Source of the DNA: UBA8199 sp035358715 | GTDB lineage: Bacteria > Verrucomicrobiota > Verrucomicrobiia > Limisphaerales > UBA8199 | Assembly: GCA_035358715.1 (NCBI GenBank) | Contig: DAOPPX010000002.1 | Location: 62,001-126,000, forward strand | DNA length: 64,000 nt | Direction: 5' to 3' | Shown here: piece after piece, positions 17,614-26,149 of the stretch | Layout: every line of letters starts with the position of its first letter | Position numbering within the stretch: position 1 is the first letter of the stretch | Made by a program: the position numbers and the translations under genes | The notes under the pieces: generated by a model | Told to the model about the DNA's origin: nothing | Seen by the model: the letters and a program-made list of their open reading frames with translations, nothing else | Databases searched by the model: none

Positions 17614-19280
17614 ACAAAACATCTTGGATTCTATTGGATACGGAGACAACGGGCTTGTCCGCACCGATCTTCGTCGTCGAGCTGGCAGCACAGCGGATGC
17701 GTGGTTGGGAGGCGGACGGGGAGCCATTCCGCAAGCTGCTCAACCAGAATCAGGAGATTCCGGCTGAGGCGTCGCGCGTGCATGGCTACACCCGCGAGAT
17801 TCTAGAGCGGGACGGGGAGGCGCCGGTGCAAGTCTATCGGGAGTTTGCTGAATACACGGGCAAGCTGCCGCTCGTTTCATTCAATCTGGAGTACGACCTG
17901 GACGAGGTGCTGGAACCGGAGTGGAAGCGGCTGCGTGTTGCGCCAATCGGCAGCCGGGGCTTCTGCGCCTTGAGGCTGGCCCAGCGTCTGCTCGATCCCG
18001 TGCCGGCGGGCAACTGCAAGCTGCAAATCTTGCGGCAGTATTACCGGCTGCCCGAGCACGGTGCGCACACGGCGCTGAGGGATGTGCAAACCGTCGTGGA
18101 CTTGTTCGGCAGGGTGCTGCGGCCGATTGCCGAGCACCGGGGCTTGGATACGTGGGAAAAGCTGGCGGCGTACGCGGCAGAGGAGTGGTATCCGTCGCGC
18201 ATTGCTTTTGGGAAACACAAGGGGCGGCTGGTTCAGGAAGCGCGCAAGGATGCCGAGTTGCGGCGGTGGCTGGATTGGCTGGCGAGCTCGTCCAACACCC
18301 GCAGCGCGAAGATGGGGCGGTGGTACTTGAGGCAGTTGGAGTCTGCGGGAGTGCCGCAGGTTGAGGGGGAGGTGTTTGCGGCGGCGGAAGGCGGATTAAC
18401 AACAAAGGCGCGAAGACGCGAAGAACGGGGAGGTGCCGGGCCGGAGGCTGCGGTCGTCATTTACGTCAATCCCGAGCTGGAGAAGCTGCGGCAGCTTGTG
18501 GCGGGCGCCAGGGCGCGGCTGGCGGAATTGGAGGTCAGCTACACGAGAGAGAAATCGCGGGTGGATGCGGTGCAGGCGATTCTATTCCGGCACTTGCGAG
18601 ACTATTACCAGAAGCGGGACCAGTTGCGGCTGGTGGTTGATTACCGGAAGAAGTATCTCGACTCCCTAATACGAGGCGGCGACGAAGAGGCGCAGCAGGC
18701 CGAGCAGAATTACGAGCGAGCCAGGACCCAAACCGACAAGGATTATGAGGAAACGGCGGCGGCGGTGGCGGAGAAGAAGCAGCTTACCGCCGAGGAAGAG
18801 GCGGAGTTAAGCCGGCTGTGGAAGAAGCTGGTGAAGCTCTACCACCCTGACCGTTTCGCTCACGAACCGGACAAGCTGGCAACCTACGAGAAGCTGACCG
18901 CGGCCATCAACCGGGCCAAGGACAAGGGAGACATTGAGACGCTGCGAGAGATCGCGGAGGACCCGCACGGCTACATTCTCCGTCAGGGCTGGGCCAGCCT
19001 GGATTTCAGCGAGGAGGCTGAACTGGCTCAACTGCGGCGGCTGTACGAGACCTTGCAGCTTGAGATCATTGCGGTGCTCGAATCGCTGGGCGAGTTGCGG
19101 GAAAGCCCGGAGTACGAGCTGTGCCAGATTAGTGAAAAAAAGCCAGGGGTGCTGGATGAGTTGGCGGCGGAGAGGGCCAGGCTGCTCGAAAAGGAGACCG
19201 CCGAGTTGGAGAAGCAGGCGAAGCGCCTCGCGCAGGAAATCGAGGAGTTGGCCGGAGAGGCGCCCACCCGCATTGCGTGA
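17610..19280 (+). CDS. DEDDh 3'-5' exonuclease fused to GKHKG region and J-domain-like coiled coil
   Basis: A 556-residue multidomain protein. Residues 5-170 form a DnaQ-like exonuclease with all DEDDh residues visible: D10 and E12 in LLDTETTG, D96 in FNLEYDLDEV, H153 and D158 in HTALRD. Residues 197-225 carry FGKHKGRLV followed by LRRWLDWL, resembling a small domain (DUF3820-like) found after DnaQ exonucleases. Residues 288-400 are charged coiled coil. Residues 400-435 contain WKKLVKLYHPDRF, the helix II-HPD core of a J domain (HPD at 412-414). The end is coiled coil again. Residues ~264-275 (TTKARRREERGG) look repeat-derived. Translation is coupled to the upstream Sel1 gene. Confidence 0.85.
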   Translation: MNKTSWILLDTETTGLSAPIFVVELAAQRMRGWEADGEPFRKLLNQNQEIPAEASRVHGYTREILERDGEAPVQVYREFAEYTGKLPLVSFNLEYDLDEVLEPEWKRLRVAPIGSRGFCALRLAQRLLDPVPAGNCKLQILRQYYRLPEHGAHTALRDVQTVVDLFGRVLRPIAEHRGLDTWEKLAAYAAEEWYPSRIAFGKHKGRLVQEARKDAELRRWLDWLASSSNTRSAKMGRWYLRQLESAGVPQVEGEVFAAAEGGLTTKARRREERGGAGPEAAVVIYVNPELEKLRQLVAGARARLAELEVSYTREKSRVDAVQAILFRHLRDYYQKRDQLRLVVDYRKKYLDSLIRGGDEEAQQAEQNYERARTQTDKDYEETAAAVAEKKQLTAEEEAELSRLWKKLVKLYHPDRFAHEPDKLATYEKLTAAINRAKDKGDIETLREIAEDPHGYILRQGWASLDFSEEAELAQLRRLYETLQLEIIAVLESLGELRESPEYELCQISEKKPGVLDELAAERARLLEKETAELEKQAKRLAQEIEELAGEAPTRIA

Positions 19281-19365
19281 GGGTGGATTTGGGGCGGGGG
19301 GGGGGCGGCCTTTAGGGTCTTGAAGCGGTTGCCAAGGGCGCTTCTCTCCGTCACAGTAGGGGCGG

Positions 19366-20922
19366 ATGAGCAAGCGCTTTTACATCACGACCGCCATTGA
19401 CTACGTCAACGGCCACCCGCATCTCGGCCATGCCTACGAGAAGGTGGTCGCCGACGTCATCGCCCGGGCGCGCCGCAGCCTGGGACAGGAGACGTTCTTT
19501 CTGACGGGCCTGGACGAGCACGGGCAGAAAGTTCAGCAGGCGGCACTGGCGGCAGGCAAGACCCCGCAGGCCTACTGCGATGAACTGGCGGCGGTGTGGC
19601 GGGCGTTCGCCGGCAAGTTGGACTTGACCAACGACGACTTCGTCCGCACCACCCAGGCGCGGCATAAACAGGTCGTGCAGGCGATCCTCACCAAGCTTCA
19701 TGCCGAGGGGCACTTCTACAAGGAAGCCTATTCCGGTTTCTATTCGACTCGCCAGGAAACCTTCCTGACCCATAAAGACCGTTTGCCGGATGGCACGTTT
19801 GACCCGTCCTGGGGCGAGGTCGTGGAACTCAAAGAGGAGAACTACTACTTCAGGCTCAAGGACCACCAGCAGTGGCTGATTGATCACATCGAGCAGAATC
19901 CGGCATTCATCTGCCCCGCTGCCCGCCGGAACGAGGTCCTCGGGTTCCTCAAGAACAACGTGCTGGAGGATTTGTGCATCAGCCGCCCGGCTTCGCGCCT
20001 CAACTGGGGCATCCCGCTGCCGTTTGATCCGAACTACGTCACCTACGTCTGGTTCGACGCTCTCTCCAACTACATCACCGTCCCCGCCGCCCAGGGCGAC
20101 CCCAGTGTGCCTGAGCCCTTCCGCTCGCCCCCTGCATGCGCCAACCCGCAACTTGCTGTGTGGCCTGCCGACGTTCATTTGATCGGCAAGGACATTGTGA
20201 AGTTCCATGCGGTTTATTGGCCAATCATGCTCAAGGCCATGGGCGCGCCCCTGCCCAAACAGGTGCTGGTGCATGGCTGGTGGCAGAAGGACGGCCAGCG
20301 CATGAGCAAGAGCACCGGCAACGTCGTGGACCCGGTCGCCGTCATTGACGAGTGGGGGGTGGATGCCTTCCGCTTCTATGTGGTGCGGGAGCTGGACATC
20401 GGTCCCGATGGCAACTGGACGGAGGCCGGTTTCAAAGCGCGCTACGCGGCGGAATTGGCCAACGGCCTGGGCAACCTGGTGAACCGTTCTCTCTCGATGC
20501 TTAAGCGCTACCGGAGCGGTGTTGTGCCCAGGGTGTCCAACCAACTGGCGCCGGACGCAGAGCGGGTAATCACGGAGACCCGCAGCCTGCTGGAGCAAAA
20601 CCAGCTCCAGGGCGCGCTCCAGGCAATCTGGTCGCTCGTCGCGCGGGCCAATCAATACGTGGACCAAACCGCGCCCTTTAAGCTTGCCAAGGACCCATCC
20701 CAAGCGGAAAGCCTGGATGAGGTTCTCTATAACCTGGCGGAAATCTGCCGGATACTCGCGGTGCTGCTCTGGCCATTTGTCCCCGGCACGGCTGCCAAAA
20801 TCTACATCCAGCTCGGCCTGGCCGGCGCGCCTGACCGCGCTTCGGCCGCGCGCTGGGGTGAGTTGCCCGCCGGCCATACCATTGGGGCTCCCGCCCCGCT
20901 GTTTCCGCGAAAGGAGACCTGA
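19366..20922 (+). CDS. metG: Methionyl-tRNA synthetase
   Basis: A 518-residue class I aminoacyl-tRNA synthetase charging tRNA-Met. Signature motifs are HPHLGHAYE (HIGH) near residue 17, FFLTGLDEHGQK, YVWFDALSNY, LIGKDIVKFHAVYWP and RMSKSTGN (KMSKS). The connective-peptide zinc knuckle is absent: where many MetRS have WYC...C, this reads GFYSTRQETF. The length and the lack of a C-terminal EMAPII-like tRNA-binding domain mark a short form. It lies 85 bp after the cassette and is followed after 2 bp by a secreted hydrolase gene. Confidence 0.96.
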   Translation: MSKRFYITTAIDYVNGHPHLGHAYEKVVADVIARARRSLGQETFFLTGLDEHGQKVQQAALAAGKTPQAYCDELAAVWRAFAGKLDLTNDDFVRTTQARHKQVVQAILTKLHAEGHFYKEAYSGFYSTRQETFLTHKDRLPDGTFDPSWGEVVELKEENYYFRLKDHQQWLIDHIEQNPAFICPAARRNEVLGFLKNNVLEDLCISRPASRLNWGIPLPFDPNYVTYVWFDALSNYITVPAAQGDPSVPEPFRSPPACANPQLAVWPADVHLIGKDIVKFHAVYWPIMLKAMGAPLPKQVLVHGWWQKDGQRMSKSTGNVVDPVAVIDEWGVDAFRFYVVRELDIGPDGNWTEAGFKARYAAELANGLGNLVNRSLSMLKRYRSGVVPRVSNQLAPDAERVITETRSLLEQNQLQGALQAIWSLVARANQYVDQTAPFKLAKDPSQAESLDEVLYNLAEICRILAVLLWPFVPGTAAKIYIQLGLAGAPDRASAARWGELPAGHTIGAPAPLFPRKET

Positions 20923-20924
20923 CA

Positions 20925-22721
20925 ATGCGCGCTATGGCGCAGACCATTCTTTGGTGCGGCGTCGCAGTGGCGTTGCTCAATGCTTCTGTCCAGGCGCAAA
21001 GGCTTGACCTTCCCGTTCGCGCCACCAACGCCCTGGGGGGCGCCGAGTTCGTGCGGCGCATTGCCACTTTGGACCTCGCGGAGCGCGAAAACGAGGTCTA
21101 TGCCCAGGTCGTTGCCGGCAATGTTCCCAATTTCCTGCGCCGGCTTTGCCCGGTGCCGGCCAGGAGTGTTACTGATGGCAGGATTAGCAGTGGCACGTAT
21201 TACGTGACGCCCGATTACCTGGCTATCGGCTCCGATGACGATTATTTCCTGACGCCGATTTCCCCCAACACCGCCCAGCGGATAGCCGACGCCCTGCATT
21301 GCACGCTGCCTACGCCCAAGATGGTCAACCAGATCTTCTTTGCTTCAGAGGTTAAGCTTGCGCCTGCTCCCATTCCGCCCAGTGTCGCCATGACGACGGT
21401 CCGGGTCTTCAGCAAGCATAACGACCTTGTCCATGCCCAGCGGGCAGGGCAATTAAATGCGCATCCCTTGGGCGCGCTGGTGGGCGGTCACAAGAAGGAC
21501 GTGGTGATTACGGCAAGGCTGGCCGCGAATCCCGGTAAGGTGGCGATTTATGGCTGGCACCAGACCAACGGCCTTCCGATCCAGCCCCTATACCTCAAGC
21601 ACTCCGCGTCCTGGGTTGATTACAGCCAGTGCGCCCGCCTCGTGCAGCAGAGGATGGTTGCCAACGAAACCTCGAAAACTGTCTCCGAGGTCCTGGCTGA
21701 TCCCGCCCTGGCGGGCATGCTGAGCGATGAAGGCCCATTGGCGGTTGGCCGTTATCCCACCAACGCGCTGCTGGCGCGCCATACCTTGACTAATGAGGCC
21801 AGCCTGAACAGGCTTGTGGCGAACCCCGCATTCGACGAGCGCCTCACATCGTTCACCTTCAACCCCGAAGTCAAAGTCCGCGTTAACCTGCCGGGAGAAT
21901 CGTCCTTCGCGGCCGCCAGAAAGGTGTTGCTGATTTTCTATGCCCTTCCCAACGGCAACAGCACTGATCAGACCGCCGGCAGAATCCTGCAACCCGGCGA
22001 CGACTGGCGCTTCGACATCCAGCACATCGCCGCGCAAACCTGCTTCCTGCGCGACTTGATCAAAGACCGCGCAGTGGTGGTTGTTTACCTTGAAGCGGCT
22101 GGAAAAAGCTGGCCAGCCTGGCGCAAAGCCCACGGAGACAAGCAGATCCCGGAGATCATAGCTACCGTGAAAAAGCTCTTCCATGGGCGTCAGGTCGAGA
22201 CTGTTCTCAGCGGTCACAGCGGCGGCGGCAGCTTCATCTTCGGTTACCTCAATGCTCGGGACAAGATTCCCGGCGACGTGACGCGCATCGCCTTCCTGGA
22301 CAGCAACTATGCCTACGACCGCGTCGCGGGGCACAAGGATAAGCTCGTGAAATGGCTGACTGCCCCGAGCCAGCCCAGCCTTTGCGTGCTCGCCTACAAC
22401 GATGCCGTGGCCTTGCTCAATGGCACGAACTTTGTCAGTGCCGCGGGCGGGACTTGGGGCAAGAGCCACACCATGCGCCGCGATCTAGCCGAGGACTTCA
22501 AGTTTACCAGCCAAACCAATGCCGACTTTCAGAGATACAACGCCCTGGATGGCCGCGTGCGGTTCATTCTCAAGGAGAATCCGGAAAAGAAGATCTATCA
22601 CACCGTGCAGGTGGAGCGAAACGGGTTCATCCACAGCATCGTTTCCGGGACGACCAACGAGGGCAAGGGCTATGAATACTTCGGCCCGCGCGCCTATTCC
22701 GCGTGGATTCGCGCCGAGTAA
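20925..22721 (+). CDS. Secreted protein with alpha/beta-hydrolase-like C-terminal half
   Basis: A 598-residue protein with a Sec signal peptide (TILWCGVAVALLNASVQA). The first half (residues 25-340) is mixed alpha/beta, with segments such as VAIYGWHQTNGLPIQPLY, and was not assigned to a family with confidence. The second half has a hydrolase look: KVLLIFYALPNGNS, then VVVYLEAAG, and the nucleophile elbow SGHSGGGS with Ser at 432; a late His lies in NGFIHSIV. The ATG is preceded by a good AAGGAG ribosome site (20911-20916), only 2 bp after the metG stop, so it may be cotranscribed. Substrate unknown. Confidence 0.7.
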   Translation: MRAMAQTILWCGVAVALLNASVQAQRLDLPVRATNALGGAEFVRRIATLDLAERENEVYAQVVAGNVPNFLRRLCPVPARSVTDGRISSGTYYVTPDYLAIGSDDDYFLTPISPNTAQRIADALHCTLPTPKMVNQIFFASEVKLAPAPIPPSVAMTTVRVFSKHNDLVHAQRAGQLNAHPLGALVGGHKKDVVITARLAANPGKVAIYGWHQTNGLPIQPLYLKHSASWVDYSQCARLVQQRMVANETSKTVSEVLADPALAGMLSDEGPLAVGRYPTNALLARHTLTNEASLNRLVANPAFDERLTSFTFNPEVKVRVNLPGESSFAAARKVLLIFYALPNGNSTDQTAGRILQPGDDWRFDIQHIAAQTCFLRDLIKDRAVVVVYLEAAGKSWPAWRKAHGDKQIPEIIATVKKLFHGRQVETVLSGHSGGGSFIFGYLNARDKIPGDVTRIAFLDSNYAYDRVAGHKDKLVKWLTAPSQPSLCVLAYNDAVALLNGTNFVSAAGGTWGKSHTMRRDLAEDFKFTSQTNADFQRYNALDGRVRFILKENPEKKIYHTVQVERNGFIHSIVSGTTNEGKGYEYFGPRAYSAWIRAE

Positions 22722-22793
22722 ATGGTCAGCGGTTTATAAGAAGCCCGCGTTCGCGCGTGTTCTCTGGCTGGCGCTGTGCGGTTCGAGCGCCCG

Positions 22794-24068
22794 TCATTTT
22801 GGCTTGATGAAGAGCACCTCGGCACGGTCAATCCACCCTGAGCGCAGGTCCACGCGGATCCACCCATCGCTGTTCTTCTCGTGGAAACGCACGGGTGAGC
22901 GCCTGCCGAGTTCTGCCAGGTCGTGTTGCGCCCAGGTCTTGCCCATGTCCGTGGAAATAATGAAACCTGTCTTCAGCGGCGAAGCCGGGCCGCAGTGCGA
23001 CGCCAGAATCACGCCGTCCTGGATGATCATGCAGCCCGACTCGACCTGCGGATTGAACAACCGGGTGTGCTTCTCGGGATGCGGGATGTCCGCAGCGGCA
23101 CAGCGAAAAATTCCCCGGTCGTGCGGTTCAGGTCCGTTTGCGTCGCTGATCCAATAGACCTGCCCGTTCACGAAGTTGATCCCCCCGGACTTGTATCGTG
23201 TGTTCGACTGCGTTGAAACCAGGACATTCCAGCGCCACTCGTCCCTTTTCGGATCGTAAATGCCTTTCAGCCAATGGCACTCGTGCCCCGATCCGCGATC
23301 CAAATCGCCGGTGCAGGCATAGAATGCGTCTTCCGCCGGGTTGTAAGCGACCGAGTGCACATGACGGCAGAGCACCGGGTTGTCGGGGTTGCCCAGCCAG
23401 CCGCCCGTCGTTCCGCCCCCCGGCGAGCCGTTGTCCCGAAAATGCGGATTCTGACCGAATGCGTAGGCGATCTTCACCGTGCTCCCGCTGTCGGTCGAAT
23501 AGTAGATGTTGACGGGTGCCGCCCCGCCCAGGACGTTGCAGTAATTCCCCCACACCAGCATCTCCCTGCCGCGCACATTCCACGAGATAATGCCCGAAAT
23601 GGAATGAAAGTACCACCCGGGATTGGCGGGGTTCTGCGGTGTATGCGGGATGCAGTCCGAGCCGTCCTGTGCCTTCACCGTAATCTCACGGCAACTCCTG
23701 AGATTGTCAGTGCTAAGGTAAAGCTTCGTGCTCGTCGCAAAGAGAATGTTCCCATTCCTAAGGATGTGGCTGAAGGTGATACGCTTGGCGTCGGGAAACG
23801 CCAGGCTGCATGGCCAGGTGCGGCCGTTGTCTTTGGATAGCAGCACCATGCCGTCTGCGTATGCGAAGGCCCTCTTTCCGCGCTGCGAGTCAATGTACCG
23901 GCCCGCGGGCTGCAAGCGGTAACAGAAGTGCTCGGTTGAGGAGAATTGAGCCGGAGAACCGCTTGACTCAGCCCGGAAGCCGGTGATTTCCGGCAGCACG
24001 CTTCCGCCGGCGGTTGCTGCCACAGCAGACAGAAATCGGCGGCGGGTGACTGGTTTTTGGGGTGTCAT
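22794..24068 (-). CDS. Tat-exported sialidase-like (BNR/Asp-box) protein
   Basis: A 424-residue protein starting with a Tat-type signal (TRRRFLSAVAATAGGSVLP). Asp-box-like turns of the sialidase beta-propeller are visible: SKDNGRTW, STDSGSTVK and STDMGKTW. This supports an exo-sialidase-like or related six-bladed propeller fold. The sialidase Arg triad and Tyr/Glu pair were not confidently placed, so enzymatic activity is uncertain. It is the last gene of a minus-strand run after the SIS, MFS and ROK genes, which makes a role in removing or sensing a sugar outside the cytoplasm reasonable. Confidence 0.7.
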   Translation of the reverse strand: MTPQKPVTRRRFLSAVAATAGGSVLPEITGFRAESSGSPAQFSSTEHFCYRLQPAGRYIDSQRGKRAFAYADGMVLLSKDNGRTWPCSLAFPDAKRITFSHILRNGNILFATSTKLYLSTDNLRSCREITVKAQDGSDCIPHTPQNPANPGWYFHSISGIISWNVRGREMLVWGNYCNVLGGAAPVNIYYSTDSGSTVKIAYAFGQNPHFRDNGSPGGGTTGGWLGNPDNPVLCRHVHSVAYNPAEDAFYACTGDLDRGSGHECHWLKGIYDPKRDEWRWNVLVSTQSNTRYKSGGINFVNGQVYWISDANGPEPHDRGIFRCAAADIPHPEKHTRLFNPQVESGCMIIQDGVILASHCGPASPLKTGFIISTDMGKTWAQHDLAELGRRSPVRFHEKNSDGWIRVDLRSGWIDRAEVLFIKPK

Positions 24069-24074
24069 TTGCGG

Positions 24075-24842
24075 TCAGACACCGGCAATTCGCCGTTTGT
24101 ATTCTGCCAGGGCCGCTTCCAGACGCTCTTTGGCAGTGGTGTCGCCGGGCACGTTGTGCGAGGGGTTGATGTAGAGCTTCACGCCGCGATCGGCCAGTAT
24201 CTCGGCGACCGTGCACACCGTCATCCAGACGCACGTGATGAATGCCATGGTGGAGACAGGCCCGACCTTGTCCTGGTGGTTCTTCAACGGCACGCAGGAA
24301 TCGCCAATCGGGGCGCAGGTGTCCACGACCAGGTCGGCAATGTCGAAAATGGTCTTGCCGGAGGAGTGGCGAGTTTGCTTGCCCTTGGCCGCCGCCGCCG
24401 AGCCGTATGCAATGACCTTCATGCCGCGCTTCTTGGATTCAAGGGCAACGTCAATGTTGACGTTGTTGATGCCCGAATGGGAGAAAACCCACATCGTGTC
24501 CCGGGGGTCGAAGTTGTAACCCTTCATGATCTGCACTCCGTAACCCTCAACACGTTCCAGGAAGACAAACTGGTGCACGCCGCCTTCACCGACGATGCGG
24601 GTGAAGAAGGTCAGCGGCAGCTCGCACATCGGGTGGAATCCAACGAAGCTGCCGATGCGCGGGTACATCTCCTCAATGGGAATCGTGGCGTGGCCGCAGC
24701 CAAAGGTGTGAACCCAGCGCTCGGCTTGGATGGTATCCGCCATGATCTCCGCTGCCTTGCGGATTTTGGCCATTTGAGTCTGTTCGATGCTGCCCATTAC
24801 CACGCGGGTATTGGCCAGCCATTGTTCGGCTAGAGTGCTCAT
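24075..24842 (-). CDS. SIS-domain sugar-phosphate-binding protein
   Basis: A 255-residue cytosolic protein of the SIS (sugar isomerase) superfamily, closest in pattern to UPF0309/phosphoheptose-isomerase-like proteins: WVHTFGCGHATIPIEEMYPR near the N terminus, MWVFSHSGINNVNIDVALES in the middle (the Ser-rich phosphate-binding loop), and IADLVVDTCAPIGDS. Such proteins bind or isomerise phosphosugars, often amino sugars. The gene sits 20 bp downstream of the MFS gene and 6 bp upstream of the sialidase-like gene, consistent with an operon. Confidence 0.82.
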   Translation of the reverse strand: MSTLAEQWLANTRVVMGSIEQTQMAKIRKAAEIMADTIQAERWVHTFGCGHATIPIEEMYPRIGSFVGFHPMCELPLTFFTRIVGEGGVHQFVFLERVEGYGVQIMKGYNFDPRDTMWVFSHSGINNVNIDVALESKKRGMKVIAYGSAAAAKGKQTRHSSGKTIFDIADLVVDTCAPIGDSCVPLKNHQDKVGPVSTMAFITCVWMTVCTVAEILADRGVKLYINPSHNVPGDTTAKERLEAALAEYKRRIAGV

Positions 24843-24862
24843 ATCAGTAGGGAGTTAATGGA

Positions 24863-26083
24863 CTAGCAGGTTAAGGTGTCTGTTGAGGGAATCGCTTCGG
24901 TAGTGGCGGACTTGCCAGGCCGGGCCTGGAGTTGTTTGACGACGAGGAAGAGCAGGATCGCAGAAGCAACCAGGCAGCCCAGCATAACTTTGGTGTATTG
25001 TTGGATGCCGTGGCTTTGAGCCAGGAAACCAAAAGACTTGTTGATCGTCATGTTGCCGATCAATGCAACGAAGAAGATGGTGCTAAAGGCGGTGCCTGAC
25101 TGAGCCGGATACAGGTCGGCAATATAACCCAGCACCACGGGAAACGCGGCGGCCAAACCTGCACCAATCAACAGCGCCGCCGCCAGCGACACGCCATAGC
25201 TCTTCGCATGCATCAGCAGCAGTGCGCCTGCGGCGTTAATTCCAATGCTCGCAAAGAGAACTATCTGCGACTTGACGTGCTTCAGCAACCCGCTGAGCAC
25301 GATGCGCGCGAGGACCATTGCGCCGGTTACTGCCATCAGTCCGAGCAGCGTTTTCCATTCCTCGGCGCGCTCGCCTGAAAGCGTTACGTTCTTGAAGTAG
25401 CGGGTGATCCAGTCGTTGGACATCCCTTCCATGCCGCTTTGAATCGCCAGCGCCAGGCCCGCCAGGAGGAAGATGGGATGCCTGAGCAGCGCCAGCCCCC
25501 TCGTTGCGGTGCCGGCCTGAGCCTTTTGCTTCGGCGGCGGGAAGCCAATGACCAGGAAGTAGAGCACAGGCACGATCACGAACGCGCCAATCCCGGCGAT
25601 AATGCTCGCCAGGGAGAAATGCTCGGACAGCACCGCAAGCGTGCCTGGCATGCCGAGCGCGCCAATGCCGAAGAAGACGCCCAGCAAGCTCAACTTGGCG
25701 CCCCGTTCCCCCTCGCTGACATCCGCAGCCAAGGCGTTGGTGGCCCCGTTGAGCACGCCGCCGCCGAAGCCTATCAGAAAAACAAAGAACTGAATCAGAC
25801 CTTTGCTGTTCGTGAATGCCATGCCTTCCAGCCCAGCCATCACAAGCAGGGCGCACACCACCAGCAGCCACCGGTAGCCGAACTGGTCCGCGATCGGCCC
25901 AAAAATGAGCGAGCCGGCCAGAATTCCAAAAGGCAGCAAAGCCGTAAGGGTGCCGATGCTGTTATTGTCGAGGTTGAACCGTTCAGCCAGCATGTTATTC
26001 GCCGAACCCAGTGACAAGAAGACGATGCCAAACAGCAGCATCCCCAGACAGGCGGCGCCGAACACTAGCTTGCGGTTGTACAT
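24863..26083 (-). CDS. MFS transporter, likely sugar uptake
   Basis: A 406-residue protein with about 12 hydrophobic segments and major-facilitator features: an N-terminal LLFGIVFLSLGSANNML, the motif-A region GPIADQFGYRWLLV between helices 2 and 3, and a repeat-like second half (LGYIADLYPAQSGTAF). The overall look is of the FucP-like or sugar:H+ MFS branch. Neighbouring ROK, SIS and sialidase-like genes on the same strand support sugar transport, but the substrate cannot be read from sequence. Confidence 0.82.
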   Translation of the reverse strand: MYNRKLVFGAACLGMLLFGIVFLSLGSANNMLAERFNLDNNSIGTLTALLPFGILAGSLIFGPIADQFGYRWLLVVCALLVMAGLEGMAFTNSKGLIQFFVFLIGFGGGVLNGATNALAADVSEGERGAKLSLLGVFFGIGALGMPGTLAVLSEHFSLASIIAGIGAFVIVPVLYFLVIGFPPPKQKAQAGTATRGLALLRHPIFLLAGLALAIQSGMEGMSNDWITRYFKNVTLSGERAEEWKTLLGLMAVTGAMVLARIVLSGLLKHVKSQIVLFASIGINAAGALLLMHAKSYGVSLAAALLIGAGLAAAFPVVLGYIADLYPAQSGTAFSTIFFVALIGNMTINKSFGFLAQSHGIQQYTKVMLGCLVASAILLFLVVKQLQARPGKSATTEAIPSTDTLTC

Positions 26084-26149
26084 GCGCCCGCAGCTTACAA
26101 CAGGCCTAAGGCGTGAGGAAATCCGAAATCCGAAGGCCAGGCTAGGAAT

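Noticed and set aside
19351..20925. 524-residue minus-strand frame across metG
   Set aside because: Exactly antisense to an intact methionyl-tRNA synthetase; no recognisable motifs. GC-rich codon bias leaves such frames open.
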